Assembly: GCA_030432905.1 (NCBI GenBank)
Contig: JAUILU010000006.1
Location: 62,001-126,000 of the forward strand
Origin: Phycisphaerae bacterium
GTDB lineage: Bacteria > Planctomycetota > Phycisphaerae > Phycisphaerales > UBA1924
Direction of reading: 5' to 3'
Length of the DNA stretch: 64,000 nt
Shown here: positions 1 to 8,436 of the stretch, in pieces
Position numbering within the stretch: position 1 is the stretch's first letter
How the letters are laid out: each line of letters starts with the position of its first letter
The notes under the pieces: model-generated
Databases searched by the model: none
The model's input: the letters and a program-made list of their open reading frames with translations, nothing else
Told to the model about the DNA's origin: nothing
Program-made: the position numbers and the translations under genes

Positions 1-1065
1 CTCGACGAGCTTCGGCGTTTCTTCGAGGTCAATCTCGCCCAAGTCTTCGCGGATCTCGGGCGGGATCACGGGCATGCCCAGCTTGGCATAGACCTGCTTC
101 TCCGTCTTGGACGCGACGGGTTTCACACCCCGGCTCTGCGGCGAACCCTTCTCCCCTTTCTCGTCGGGGAACAGGCCGTACTCGTTGAGCGTGAGTCCCT
201 GTTTGAGCGCACGCTCGCGGAGGCGGATGTTGTGTTCTTTCGAGCCTGTGAAATACATGAGGGCCGCGCCGAAACTCTCGGCGGGCACGATCCTGAGATC
301 GGCGCCGATGGTTGCCTTTTTGCCCGGGTCGGTCTTCCAGCGTCCCTTCTTGGTCGGCACCTCTATGCGTATCGAGCACTTCGTCTCACCCCGTGCGATG
401 ACGTCGAGCACATCGTCCGCTTCGCAGAACGCTGCACGTGCGAGTTCTTCTTTGTCGGTGACAACGAGCACGTCGATATCGCCGATCGTGTCCCTGCCTC
501 GCCTGAACGAGCCCGCGAGCTCGGCCTGCTTGACGCCGGGCGTCTCGCGCATGCGTTCGAGCAGCTTATCGGCGATCCTCGCCGCCACGCCCAGAGGCAA
601 ACGCTGGTTCGATTTCGAGGCGAAGGTCAGCGATCGTTTGATGTTGTCGATCGTCTTCTGGCCCATGCGGGGCAGGGACAAAATCTCGTCGCCGTCGATG
701 ACTTTGGCGAGGCTCTGTCGGTCCGTCACGCCGAGGTCCTGCCAGAGCTGGCGGACGGTCTTGGGCCCGAGGCCCTGGATATCCAGCACCTCCGCAAGAC
801 CCGCGGGCACCTCTTCACGGAGCGAGACCAGGTCCGTGACTTCGCCAGTTTCAGCGAGTTCCTCGATGAACGCCGCCACACCCTTGCCGATGCCGTCGAT
901 GGCGAGCAGGTCCTTGGTGTCCAGTGTGCTGAGGTCTGCGGTCTGGTTCTCGGCAACGCGGGCGGCCTTGGCGAACGCAGCGATCTTGAAGCGGTTGGCG
1001 CCAGTCAGTTCGAGCAGCGTTGACATCTCATTGAGATGCTCGGCGAGTGTGGTGTTGAATGACAT
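1..1065 (-). CDS. polX: DNA polymerase X family protein (PolX), N-terminal part, cut by window edge
   Basis: Family-X DNA polymerase, which fills short gaps in base-excision and end-joining repair. The minus-strand frame is open from ATG at 1065 to base 1, giving 355 codons without a stop. It starts MSFNTTLAEHLNEM, followed by helix-hairpin-helix-like segments (IDGIGKG near residue 57, IQGLGPKTV near 97, LPRMGQKTI near 132). The nucleotidyltransferase motif GSFRRGRDTIGDIDVL is at about 185-200 with metal-binding D196 and D198; a third Asp is likely D256 (GADLRIV). A GSKEHN motif follows near 274. Bacterial PolX is about 570 residues with a C-terminal PHP exonuclease domain, which would lie outside the window. 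The family call is firm; presence of the PHP domain is inferred. Confidence 0.93.
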   Translation of the reverse strand, partial: MSFNTTLAEHLNEMSTLLELTGANRFKIAAFAKAARVAENQTADLSTLDTKDLLAIDGIGKGVAAFIEELAETGEVTDLVSLREEVPAGLAEVLDIQGLGPKTVRQLWQDLGVTDRQSLAKVIDGDEILSLPRMGQKTIDNIKRSLTFASKSNQRLPLGVAARIADKLLERMRETPGVKQAELAGSFRRGRDTIGDIDVLVVTDKEELARAAFCEADDVLDVIARGETKCSIRIEVPTKKGRWKTDPGKKATIGADLRIVPAESFGAALMYFTGSKEHNIRLRERALKQGLTLNEYGLFPDEKGEKGSPQSRGVKPVASKTEKQVYAKLGMPVIPPEIREDLGEIDLEETPKLVE

Positions 1066-1106
1066 AACCGATCGTAGGGGTCGGCCAGCGGGTGCAGTGG
1101 AGGGGG

Positions 1107-1337
1107 CTAGTCGCCGCCGAATTGCTTGAGAATCTCGGCTTCTACGCTCTCGATCACGCTCTCGCGTTCTTCCTCGGGTACGAGCGTCAGCGCCGCGAGC
1201 CAGCGCCTTGCGAGCTCGGGGCCGGCGGGTTTGAGCAGATCAACCAGCAGCCTGAGATGGTCGCTGGGCGACAGCATTTCCGATGCTGCGCGCTCGCGAC
1301 TGGGTTTCGGTTCTTTGAGAAGCGGATCCTGATCCAT
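1107..1337 (-). CDS. Small hypothetical protein between an HTH regulator and polX
   Basis: A 76-residue protein of unknown function, probably helical, with a hydrophobic-patterned centre (HLRLLVDLLKPAGPEL) and an acidic C-terminal half ending KQFGGD. The ATG at 1337 follows a GGGGTGA Shine-Dalgarno-like sequence. The start lies inside the 3' end of the upstream HTH gene in another frame (98-base overlap), which suggests translational coupling; an internal ATG at 1277 would shorten the overlap. It precedes polX by 41 bases on the same strand. No family recognised. Confidence 0.6.
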   Translation of the reverse strand: MDQDPLLKEPKPSRERAASEMLSPSDHLRLLVDLLKPAGPELARRWLAALTLVPEEERESVIESVEAEILKQFGGD

Positions 1338-1746
1338 CAGTCACCCCGGCAGCAAAATCGCTCAGCTCTTGAGGCTTCGATTTGCCGCGTACACGGACCT
1401 CAAGACCCTGGACAAACAGCTCAAGCCGATCGAGCCGTTCGCCCAGCGAGTCCAGCGTACCGGCAATGGCTGACAGAAGCTCGCCCGGATCTGCGTGACG
1501 GAGCGCGTGGTGCTTGGCGTCGGCGGTCCGCATCGGGCCTTCGCCCGTCAGCAGCCATTGGCCGTTGATCTCAAGCGCAGAGCAGATCGCCGAGATGAAC
1601 TCGACGCTGGGTGACTGTCCTTGGAGGTATCGGCGGACGGTTTCGGGGTGCGTGCCGGTGATCTCGCCGACTCGGCGGTAGGTCCGGTCGCCCGTAGCAG
1701 CCAGCAGGCGTTCGTGAAGGGGCGAAGCGGTCTCGGTCATGGACAT
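1240..1746 (-). CDS. Helix-turn-helix transcriptional regulator (Cro/CI-like)
   Basis: A 168-residue DNA-binding protein. Residues about 10-65 form a Cro/CI-type fold: a first helix (LHERLLAATGDRTYRRVGEI), a recognition segment TGTHPETVRRYLQGQSPS, then FISAICSALEINGQWLLTGEGP, the usual end of phage-repressor-like HTH domains. The C-terminal half holds a short predicted coiled coil (LSAIAGTLDSLGERLDRLELFVQ) and a polar tail. The ATG at 1746 has a CGGAG site upstream; ATG 1740 is an alternative. Target unknown; it heads the run leading to polX. Confidence 0.8.
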   Translation of the reverse strand: MSMTETASPLHERLLAATGDRTYRRVGEITGTHPETVRRYLQGQSPSVEFISAICSALEINGQWLLTGEGPMRTADAKHHALRHADPGELLSAIAGTLDSLGERLDRLELFVQGLEVRVRGKSKPQELSDFAAGVTDGSGSASQRTETQSRARSIGNAVAQRPSQAAG

Positions 1747-1835
1747 GGTGTCTGACTCCGTGCTTGTCTGGCGGCTGGTTGCCCGGACGGCATCCTATCA
1801 GGTCGCCAACAGATCTACCGCCTTATCGACCCAGC

Positions 1836-3944
1836 TTATCCAGTATCTCCAAGCCCGAGCCAGCGCCCGTGTGTCTTTAAAACGCGCTGCAAGAGCAAAT
1901 TCTCGCTCGGTTTTTCGAGCCTTGGAGAACTCAGAATCCAATGTTGTGCATCGATCCGCGCCTTTGCCAAAAGATCTGTGTCTCGGATCAAATCCGCCAC
2001 ACGGAACGGTGGCAGACCCGACTGGCGCGACCCGAATATCTCACCCGGTCCCCGAATCTCAAAATCTCGCTCAGCAATGCGGAATCCATCCCCCGTTTGG
2101 GTCATGATCTTCAGGCGTTCGATTCCGTCGGTCGTCGCTGGCGAGGAAATCAGCACACATTTGGACGCCTGAGTTCCCCGGCCGACCCGGCCTCGGAGCT
2201 GGTGGAGCTGCGCCAAACCGAACCGGTCGGCCTGTTCGATGACCATGACCGAGGCGTTGGCGACATCAACGCCTACCTCGATCACCGTCGTCGCGACGAG
2301 CACGTCGATCAGGCCTCTCCGGAACCGCTCCATAATGTGTTCGCGAGTGTGCCTTTTGAGTTTGCCGTGAACGAGCGCGACCCTGAGTCCCTCGAGAAAG
2401 CCGGTCTCGAGTTCTTTGGCGATATCCCGAGCACCGACGAGCACGCCCGTTTCGCTCTCGATCGCGGGCGCGACGACGTAGGCCTGCTCGCCTGCATCGA
2501 CGTGCCTGCGGACCATCGCGTAGACCGATTCGCGATCCTCCGGCGGCGAATACGTCGTCTCGATCGGCTGGCGTCCCGGCGGCAGCTCATCGATCACGGA
2601 GACATCGAGATCGCCGAACAGCGTGATCGAGACTGTCCGCGGGATCGGGGTCGCGGTCATCACGACCACGTGCGGCGTTGTGCCCGACTCGTCCTCGCCC
2701 TTGGTCCTCAGCGTCGCCCGCTGCTCAACACCGAAGCGGTGCTGCTCGTCGATGACCGCGACCGCGAGCGAACTGAACCTGACGTGCTCGGTCAGCAGCG
2801 CATGCGTCCCGATGAGGATGTCGATGGTGCCGTCTTCGAGCCTCGCGAGCATGGCCTCGCGTTCGAGACCCTGGACCGAGCCGGTCAGCAGCTCGACTCT
2901 CACGTCCTGGTCCGCGAGCACTCGGCTGATCGACTCGAAGTGCTGCTCGGCGAGGATTTCGGTCGGTGCCATGAGCGCCGCTTGATGCCCGGATTCTTTC
3001 GCAAGCAGCATCGCGTACAACGCCACCATCGTTTTGCCCGAGCCGACATCGCCCTGCACGAGCCGGTTGGCGGGGATGTCGCGTGTGAGTTCTTCCGACA
3101 GCTCATCGACGACGCGCTGCTGGGCACCCGTGAGCGAGAACGGGAGCATACTTAGGATTTTGTGCGTGACCGCTGGGCTGGCGCGCAATGCCGGGGCGCG
3201 CTGAGAATCGCGGAGCTCGTAGCGTTTCATCGCGACACCCAGCTGGAGCATGAGCAGCTCGTCGTACGCGAGTCGGCGTCGGCCACGGGCGACCTCTTCT
3301 TCGTCGCGCGGCGTGTGCATCATGCGGTACGCCTCGGCCAGCGTCGGAAGATCGCGTTCTTTGCGGAACTCGTCGGTCAGGTGGTCCTCGATCAACGGCA
3401 GCGCGATCGGGAGCACCTTCTCGATCGTCTGCTCGATCGTGCGTGTGGGTACGCGCTCAGAGGCCGGGTAGATCGGGCGGAGCCTGGCTTCCTTGTCGTC
3501 GGCGGGCTCGGCGTCGTCGGTCAGAATCTCGTACTTCGGGTTGGCGATCTGCAGGCCGTGGTTGTAGGTTTTGGCCTTGCCTTGCACGCGGAGCGTCATG
3601 CCCGGGTGCAGCTTGCCCCGCAGGTATGGCGCGTTGAACCAGACGAGATCCAGCTTGCCGGTGCCGTCGGAAAGGACCGCCTGGAAGCGGGATTTTTTGC
3701 CGTAACCCGAGAGCCTGCACGCGGTGATCTCGCCCCTGGCCGACACGATGTGCTCGGGCACAAGCTCCGACATCGGGGCCTCGGCTTCTTCGTGTTCGTG
3801 TCGCGACGGCAGGTGCACGAGCAGCTGACCAATCGCGCGGAGCCCGAGCGTGGCAAGGTCGCGCGCCACCTGATCGCGCACGCCGGGCACGTCGGCGATG
3901 GGCGATGTGAGCTGGAGCGCTTTGGTGTCCTGTGAATCCGACAT
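1836..3944 (-). CDS. recG: ATP-dependent DNA helicase RecG
   Basis: RecG regresses stalled replication forks and branch-migrates recombination intermediates. The 702-residue length fits the family. Visible parts: wedge/OB domain at about 55-150; Walker A GDVGSGKT near 298-305; motif Ia APTEIL; Walker B DEQHRFG near 399-405; motif III VMTATPIPRT; motifs V and VI (TTVIEVGVDV, QLHQLRGRVGRG). Starts ATG 3944, only 12 bases after a DUF971 gene, so the two probably share a transcript. No oddities seen. Confidence 0.97.
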   Translation of the reverse strand: MSDSQDTKALQLTSPIADVPGVRDQVARDLATLGLRAIGQLLVHLPSRHEHEEAEAPMSELVPEHIVSARGEITACRLSGYGKKSRFQAVLSDGTGKLDLVWFNAPYLRGKLHPGMTLRVQGKAKTYNHGLQIANPKYEILTDDAEPADDKEARLRPIYPASERVPTRTIEQTIEKVLPIALPLIEDHLTDEFRKERDLPTLAEAYRMMHTPRDEEEVARGRRRLAYDELLMLQLGVAMKRYELRDSQRAPALRASPAVTHKILSMLPFSLTGAQQRVVDELSEELTRDIPANRLVQGDVGSGKTMVALYAMLLAKESGHQAALMAPTEILAEQHFESISRVLADQDVRVELLTGSVQGLEREAMLARLEDGTIDILIGTHALLTEHVRFSSLAVAVIDEQHRFGVEQRATLRTKGEDESGTTPHVVVMTATPIPRTVSITLFGDLDVSVIDELPPGRQPIETTYSPPEDRESVYAMVRRHVDAGEQAYVVAPAIESETGVLVGARDIAKELETGFLEGLRVALVHGKLKRHTREHIMERFRRGLIDVLVATTVIEVGVDVANASVMVIEQADRFGLAQLHQLRGRVGRGTQASKCVLISSPATTDGIERLKIMTQTGDGFRIAERDFEIRGPGEIFGSRQSGLPPFRVADLIRDTDLLAKARIDAQHWILSSPRLEKPSENLLLQRVLKTHGRWLGLGDTG

Positions 3945-3956
3945 GAGCAGACCAGC

Positions 3957-4301
3957 TTAGTCGCTCGGCGAGTCGGTGCGTTTGACAGCTGGGTCGATCT
4001 GCCTCAGATACGCCCACGAGTAGATGCCCGTGTCGTGGCCGTCGGAGAAACGGATGCGGATCGCGTAGTTCCCGACGAGCTCCGCGCCGCGAGCGACGAC
4101 CGGTTCGTTCCACGAGGCAGAACTGGGCAGCACGGTCAGCGGGTTCTTGTCCATCTCCTTGCGGAGCTGGCGCATATCTGCAGAGGGCGACATCTTGCGC
4201 AGGTACGCGATGGAGTAGTAGGAGCTTGAGCCGTCGTGCCACTCGATGGCAAGGCCCTTGTCCTTTTTCAGGTCGATCGCTTTGGGTTCGTGATCCGACA
4301 T
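3957..4301 (-). CDS. DUF971 domain protein
   Basis: A 114-residue protein resembling DUF971, the domain also found at the N-terminus of gamma-butyrobetaine hydroxylases and in some Fe-S related proteins. Seen: IEWHDGSSSYYSIAYLRKMSPSAD, then GNYAIRIRFSDGHDTGIYSW, then AYLRQIDP; the 'F-DGH-TGIY-W-YLR' pattern is the family hallmark. The start MSDHEPKAI at 4301 is chosen over an upstream ATG at 4394 because the extra residues run through the divergent pyrF start and do not look like protein. Lies 12 bases upstream of recG. Function unknown. Confidence 0.85.
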   Translation of the reverse strand: MSDHEPKAIDLKKDKGLAIEWHDGSSSYYSIAYLRKMSPSADMRQLRKEMDKNPLTVLPSSASWNEPVVARGAELVGNYAIRIRFSDGHDTGIYSWAYLRQIDPAVKRTDSPSD

Positions 4302-4346
4302 CTCTTTGGAGCGTAGGCTCCTGCGGCCAGCACGCCCGGAGGACGC

Positions 4347-5210
4347 ATGCCAAGCACCCGATTCGTCGATCGCCTGCTCGCCCGCATCGCCCACGTCGGT
4401 TCGCCGACCTGTATAGGGCTGGACCCCGTCGTCGATCGGCTCCCAGAGAGCATCCGTACATCTTCAACGAGCGACGCGGAGGCGGTCGAGGCGTTCTGTA
4501 TCGGGGTGATCGACGCGACCGCTGAGCACGCCGCGGCTTTCAAACCCCAGTCCGCGTGCTTTGAGCGGCTCGGTTCCGCGGGCGTCGCGGTTCTCGAACG
4601 GGTCGTCGCGCAGGCCAAAGCCAATGAAGTCCCGGTCGTGCTCGACGCCAAGCGTGGCGACATCGGCTCGACCGCCGAGCACTATGCCAAGGCCGTCCTC
4701 GCGATCGGCGCTGATTCTGTGACGGTCAACGCGTATCTCGGGCCGTCAACGATTGAGCCCTATCTGGATGCGGGTCTGGGCGTGTTCGTGCTTGTCAGGA
4801 CGAGCAACCCGGACAGCGACGCGGTGCAGTCGAACGAACTTACAACCGGCGGCACAGTCGCGGAACTAATGGCAGGCCTTGTCAGCAAGTCGGGCCAGCC
4901 GCGGGCTGGTGAGCGCGGCATGAGCGACGTCGGCGCGGTGGTGGGGCTGACCAAGTCCGCCGACGGCCAATCGCTTCGCAAGCTCATGCCCGGGCAGATT
5001 TTCTTGGTGCCGGGCTACGGGGCACAGGGCGGCTGCGCGGAGGATCTCAAGCCTCTGCTGACCGAGAGCGACATCCCCGGGCGGGGTGTGCTGGTCAACG
5101 CGAGCCGATCGGTGATCTACGCGGAGCCGGAGCCCGGCGAGTCCTGGTCGGCAGCCGTGGCGCGCGCGGCGAAGGCCATGCGAGATGACCTTGCCTCGGT
5201 GATTGGTTGA
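4347..5210 (+). CDS. pyrF: Orotidine 5'-phosphate decarboxylase (type 2)
   Basis: Decarboxylates OMP to UMP, the last step of de novo pyrimidine synthesis. The 287 residues match the longer type-2 class. Seen: CIGLDP near residue 22, an AAFKPQSACFE substrate loop, catalytic VLDAKRGDIGSTAEHYA near 98-114, and PGYGAQGG then NASRSVIYA near the C-terminus (phosphate site). Transcribed divergently from DUF971-recG with 45 bases between starts. No other pyr gene is visible. Confidence 0.95.
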   Translation: MPSTRFVDRLLARIAHVGSPTCIGLDPVVDRLPESIRTSSTSDAEAVEAFCIGVIDATAEHAAAFKPQSACFERLGSAGVAVLERVVAQAKANEVPVVLDAKRGDIGSTAEHYAKAVLAIGADSVTVNAYLGPSTIEPYLDAGLGVFVLVRTSNPDSDAVQSNELTTGGTVAELMAGLVSKSGQPRAGERGMSDVGAVVGLTKSADGQSLRKLMPGQIFLVPGYGAQGGCAEDLKPLLTESDIPGRGVLVNASRSVIYAEPEPGESWSAAVARAAKAMRDDLASVIG

Positions 5211-5219
5211 GTTGGAGGC

Positions 5220-5930
5220 TTAGCGCTTCCGGCGCGTAAGCCCAACACCGACGATGCTCATCGCAGCAATCGAGCCGGGCGCGGGCACGAAGAACGCCGA
5301 TCCCGAGTACGAGCCTTCCGATTGCCATTCGATCTCGGGCAGCATGGTCTGCGGATTGAGGTTGGCACCGTTGATCGGGATGCCAACGTCGGGGAAAGAC
5401 ATAATGTTGGTGAGCGTGAACGCCGCATCGGTCAGTTCAGATGTTGTTTGGAATCGGTAGAGGTTGTAGTCAGGCTCGTCAGCGGCTTCCCAGCCGTAGG
5501 TGACGGTGCTGCCTGCCGAGGACGAGGCCTGAATGGTCGCGGTCGAGCCCCAGCTGTTTTCATCGCCAAGAGCGGTCAGGATGCCGTTCTCGATGTTAAC
5601 GTGCATAACTGAAAGGGCGTCGATCGAGAAGCCGCCGTCGATGCCGTATGTGTGGACGTACTGGCCGGACGGCAGCATGGTCGAGTCTTTGTGTGTCAGC
5701 GTGAAGCCCGAGTAGAAACGCTCGTTGTATTCGAGCGTCGGCAGGGGGCCGTTGGCGTCGTCTACGAGCAGTCTCGTAGGGATCCGTACCGAACTGATAG
5801 TGCCATCGTTGGCGCCGCCGCGGAACTGGGGCACCTCGGTGGATACGTCGGACGCAAAGCTGAAGGTGACATTCTGCCCGCTGGCAATCCCGGCAGACAT
5901 GGAGAGAACAACGATCGCACCAAGACGCAT
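5220..5930 (-). CDS. Exported protein with PEP-CTERM-like sorting tail
   Basis: A 236-residue secreted protein: N-terminal signal peptide (MRLGAIVVLSMSAGIASGQ, probable cleavage after ASG), a beta-rich polar body, and a C-terminal tail of VPAPGS, then hydrophobic IAAMSIVGVGL, then TRRKR. That three-part tail is the architecture of PEP-CTERM sorting signals, here with APG in place of PEP, a variant often seen in Phycisphaerae. Expected to be exported, then processed by an exosortase-type system. The body is of unknown function. Convergent with pyrF (9 bases between stops). Confidence 0.8.
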   Translation of the reverse strand: MRLGAIVVLSMSAGIASGQNVTFSFASDVSTEVPQFRGGANDGTISSVRIPTRLLVDDANGPLPTLEYNERFYSGFTLTHKDSTMLPSGQYVHTYGIDGGFSIDALSVMHVNIENGILTALGDENSWGSTATIQASSSAGSTVTYGWEAADEPDYNLYRFQTTSELTDAAFTLTNIMSFPDVGIPINGANLNPQTMLPEIEWQSEGSYSGSAFFVPAPGSIAAMSIVGVGLTRRKR

Positions 5931-6111
5931 GGCGACCCTTTCGTAGTCGGTGGCTTCATACAGTCACCCGACGCACACCTAGGGCGCACGCCGAGACAAT
6001 GTTCCACTGACCACGCCGCAAATATGCCACGCGTTCTCGGTCCTGCCAGCAATCTGGCAAAGAATATTCAGGTTGATATCGGAGGCATGCCTGATCGGGC
6101 CTGCCGGGGAG

Positions 6112-6657
6112 TCACATCGGCTTCTTGTCGATCGTGACGTCGTAGATGCTCAGCAGCTTCTCTTTGTCGAAGATCATTTCCTGCCTAGACAAGCCGACCA
6201 CGTCGTACTCGGTGGTCAGCTCGATCGCGTCGACCGGGCAGGCTTCTTCGCACATGCCGCAGAAGATGCAGCGGAGCTCGTCGATCTCGAACTTCTTGGG
6301 GTACTTCTCGCGGTCGTCCCAAGGGGATTCGTCGGCGACGATGTGGATGCAGTTGGCGGGGCAGAGAGTGGGGCACATCATGCACGCCACGCACTTGACC
6401 CTGCCGTCCTCGTCGCGGTTGAGGCGGTGGAAGCCTCTGAAGTTGGATTTTTCCATCCCGCCGTCCTGGGGCAGGTAGTCCTCGCGGCGTTCTTCGGGGT
6501 ACTGGATGGTCCTGCTGGTCTTGCCTTGGCCGAACGAGCTGAACAGGTGCCGCATTGTGGTGCCGAACCCGCGGAAGAATTCGGGGAGGTAGACGCTCTC
6601 AAGCCTGTTCATGGGCTTGGGGGCGATGGTGACGATATCTTGGTCTTTGATGGCCAT
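6112..6657 (-). CDS. nuoI: NADH-quinone oxidoreductase subunit I
   Basis: Ferredoxin-like subunit carrying the two [4Fe-4S] clusters (N6a, N6b) that pass electrons toward quinone in complex I. The two motifs CVACMMCPTLCPANC and CIFCGMCEEACPVDAIE are intact. The start MAIKDQDIVT at 6657 gives 181 residues, the usual size; the longer open frame upstream is low-quality sequence over the divergent gene. It stands alone here; nuoH is 50 kb away, so complex I genes are dispersed. Confidence 0.96.
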   Translation of the reverse strand: MAIKDQDIVTIAPKPMNRLESVYLPEFFRGFGTTMRHLFSSFGQGKTSRTIQYPEERREDYLPQDGGMEKSNFRGFHRLNRDEDGRVKCVACMMCPTLCPANCIHIVADESPWDDREKYPKKFEIDELRCIFCGMCEEACPVDAIELTTEYDVVGLSRQEMIFDKEKLLSIYDVTIDKKPM

Positions 6658-6783
6658 GAACCGAGTATACGTCTCATAGCCAACGCTTGGGCGGCGATGC
6701 GGGCCGGAGAAGTGAGCAAGTTGCCAAGAGATTGCAGCCTTTGATTTGCAACCTGGGCTCCGAGCGGGGAGAATGCACCAGCC

Positions 6784-8214
6784 ATGGCCAAACGTCGCAA
6801 CGCGCCCGCACTTTTCGAGCTCCTCCGTGAGTCCAACTCCACCCGCACTGGGCAGGTGGGCAACGAGCAGATGCGCTCGCAGATCGGCGCCGGTGTCGTC
6901 CAGAACTCGGCACCTCGGCCGCCCGGCCACCCGGCGGTGATCGCCAAGGCCAAAGCGGATGAACAGGCCAAGGCCGACGCTCTCAAAGCTGAACAGGAAG
7001 CCGAACTCGCCAAGGCGCAGGCGAAGCTGAACCCTGAAAAAACAGCTGATCCGGGCTCCACGAGCGACGATCTCGGCATCGAGATGGACGGCCTCCTTGC
7101 CATGCCCGAGTTCAAAGCAGGCAGAGCCGTCGAGCCATTGCCGGAACCAGAAGTGACAAACGAATCCGAGCCGGAGTCAGAAACTCCCGCTGAGCCGGAA
7201 GTTGTCGCAAAGCCCGTGAGCGAACCGGTTTCCCAGCCGGAATCGAAACCGGTTTCTAAGCCAGTCGCCACGCCGAAAGCTCCTAAATCCAAGCCCGGCG
7301 GCAAGAAGGCGAAGCAGACCAAGAAGGCTGAAACCCCGTCACAGCCCAAGACTGAGCCGTCGGTGTCGAAGGTTGATGTGACAAGCGAGATCGAGTCGAA
7401 GCCGAGCCCCAGTCTGCCCAGTGTTGTTGCTGGTGCTCCCGAGAAGCACTCAGCCGAACAGGTGGACTCCAAGCCCGAGTCGCCGGGTGTCGATAGCGAA
7501 CCAAAGCAAACCGATCAGCCCGCTGCAAAGCAGGCCCAGCAGATCAAGGTTGGCAGCAAGCAAATTGAGGTCACGCCCATCAAGATGGGTATTTTCGGTG
7601 CCTTTATCCTGTTGCTGTTCTTTGCGATGTTTGTCGTTGGCAGTTGGGCAGGCCGATCCGAACTCGAGAAGGAGCGGGAGCCGCAGCTCTACAAAGATGC
7701 CGAGCGGACTCTGAAAAACATCGACGACGAGTCCGGACAAGAATCTCGCCCGATCGACCCGCTCCAGATTGCTCGCGATCAGGAGTTTGTCCCGCCGACC
7801 GTGAACAACGAGCAGGCCGAGGCCCCGGCGCAAACTCCTTCGCAGACGCCCACGAACGCTCAGTCACAGATCGAACCCGATCAAATAGTGAACGTGGACG
7901 CCCGCATCCCAGACAACAACTACCTGCATCTGGCGGCTCTGGCGGACTCTGAGGAGGCCCGTAGGCTTCAGATCTTCCTCGCTGAGAACGGCATCGATAG
8001 CTACATCCGTGAGGGGCCTCGCGGCGGCAGGACCGTCTACGAGCTCATCACCCTCGTCGGGATCCCCTCAGAGGGCTGGTCCACCAGCACAGAGAAGCTT
8101 TCGCATGTGCGAGAGATCCGGCGACTAGGGGGCATATGGTTCAACGAGCACGGCGGGTCGATTGACTACAGCCGGGCCAATCAGTCACAGTGGTACAAGG
8201 CACCGCCCCGGTAG
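6784..8214 (+). CDS. Single-pass membrane protein with possible C-terminal SPOR-like domain
   Basis: 476 residues. The N-terminal half is cytoplasmic-looking and low-complexity: an Ala/Lys/Glu coiled segment (VIAKAKADEQAKADALK) followed by Pro/Glu/Lys/Ser repeats such as EPVSQPESKPVSKP. One TM helix at about 266-288 (GIFGAFILLLFFAMFVVGSW). The extracytoplasmic end contains NNYLHLAALADSEEARRL...LAENGIDSYIREG...VYELITLVGIP, which has the strand-helix pattern of a SPOR (septal glycan-binding) domain. The SPOR assignment is inference. Start ATG 6784 is preceded by GGGGAG. Confidence 0.75.
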   Translation: MAKRRNAPALFELLRESNSTRTGQVGNEQMRSQIGAGVVQNSAPRPPGHPAVIAKAKADEQAKADALKAEQEAELAKAQAKLNPEKTADPGSTSDDLGIEMDGLLAMPEFKAGRAVEPLPEPEVTNESEPESETPAEPEVVAKPVSEPVSQPESKPVSKPVATPKAPKSKPGGKKAKQTKKAETPSQPKTEPSVSKVDVTSEIESKPSPSLPSVVAGAPEKHSAEQVDSKPESPGVDSEPKQTDQPAAKQAQQIKVGSKQIEVTPIKMGIFGAFILLLFFAMFVVGSWAGRSELEKEREPQLYKDAERTLKNIDDESGQESRPIDPLQIARDQEFVPPTVNNEQAEAPAQTPSQTPTNAQSQIEPDQIVNVDARIPDNNYLHLAALADSEEARRLQIFLAENGIDSYIREGPRGGRTVYELITLVGIPSEGWSTSTEKLSHVREIRRLGGIWFNEHGGSIDYSRANQSQWYKAPPR

Positions 8215-8250
8215 CCCAGCAGGGTCCGGTTAGATCAAAAGAGCTTCGAT

Positions 8251-8412
8251 ATGAGTCTGAACAGTTCACTGAAAACCTCGGGCAACCTCTCCGGCAAGCG
8301 GAGCGTTATGAAGCGCGCCGAACGCCTTGAGAAACTCATCGAAGACGGCAAGTTCAAAAAGGGCTCGCAGTCGCCGCTCGGTCTCCCTAAGACCCAGGTC
8401 GTCGAGAAGTAA
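8251..8412 (+). CDS. Small basic protein (PVC superphylum signature type)
   Basis: A 53-residue, strongly basic protein beginning MSLNSSLKTSGNLSGKRSVM and containing KRAERLEKLIEDGKF and a C-terminal SPLGLPKTQVVEK. From memory this is the pattern of the small basic protein shared by Planctomycetes, Verrucomicrobia and Chlamydiae (S-L-K...KR-VLKRAERI..L...G.W....S..GLPKV), thought to bind nucleic acid or ribosomes. An AAAAGAG site precedes ATG 8251; stop TAA at 8410-8412. It lies 36 bases after the previous gene and 24 before the aminotransferase. Family match is recalled, not searched. Confidence 0.88.
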   Translation: MSLNSSLKTSGNLSGKRSVMKRAERLEKLIEDGKFKKGSQSPLGLPKTQVVEK

Positions 8413-8436
8413 AGCCCCAAATCGGGACACTCAAAT

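Noticed and set aside
107-1129. Two long plus-strand open frames (to 340 residues) over 107-1129
   Set aside because: They are the reverse of the polX coding strand; the Ser/Arg-rich translation shows no domain, whereas the minus frame gives intact PolX motifs.
3957-4394. Longer DUF971 start at 4394
   Set aside because: The extra 31 residues overlap the divergent pyrF start and are not protein-like; MSDHEPKAI at 4301 fits the domain.
6044-6059. TGCCAG-CAAT-CTGGCA as terminator of nuoI
   Set aside because: A 6-bp stem about 50 bases past the stop without a U-run; too weak to call.
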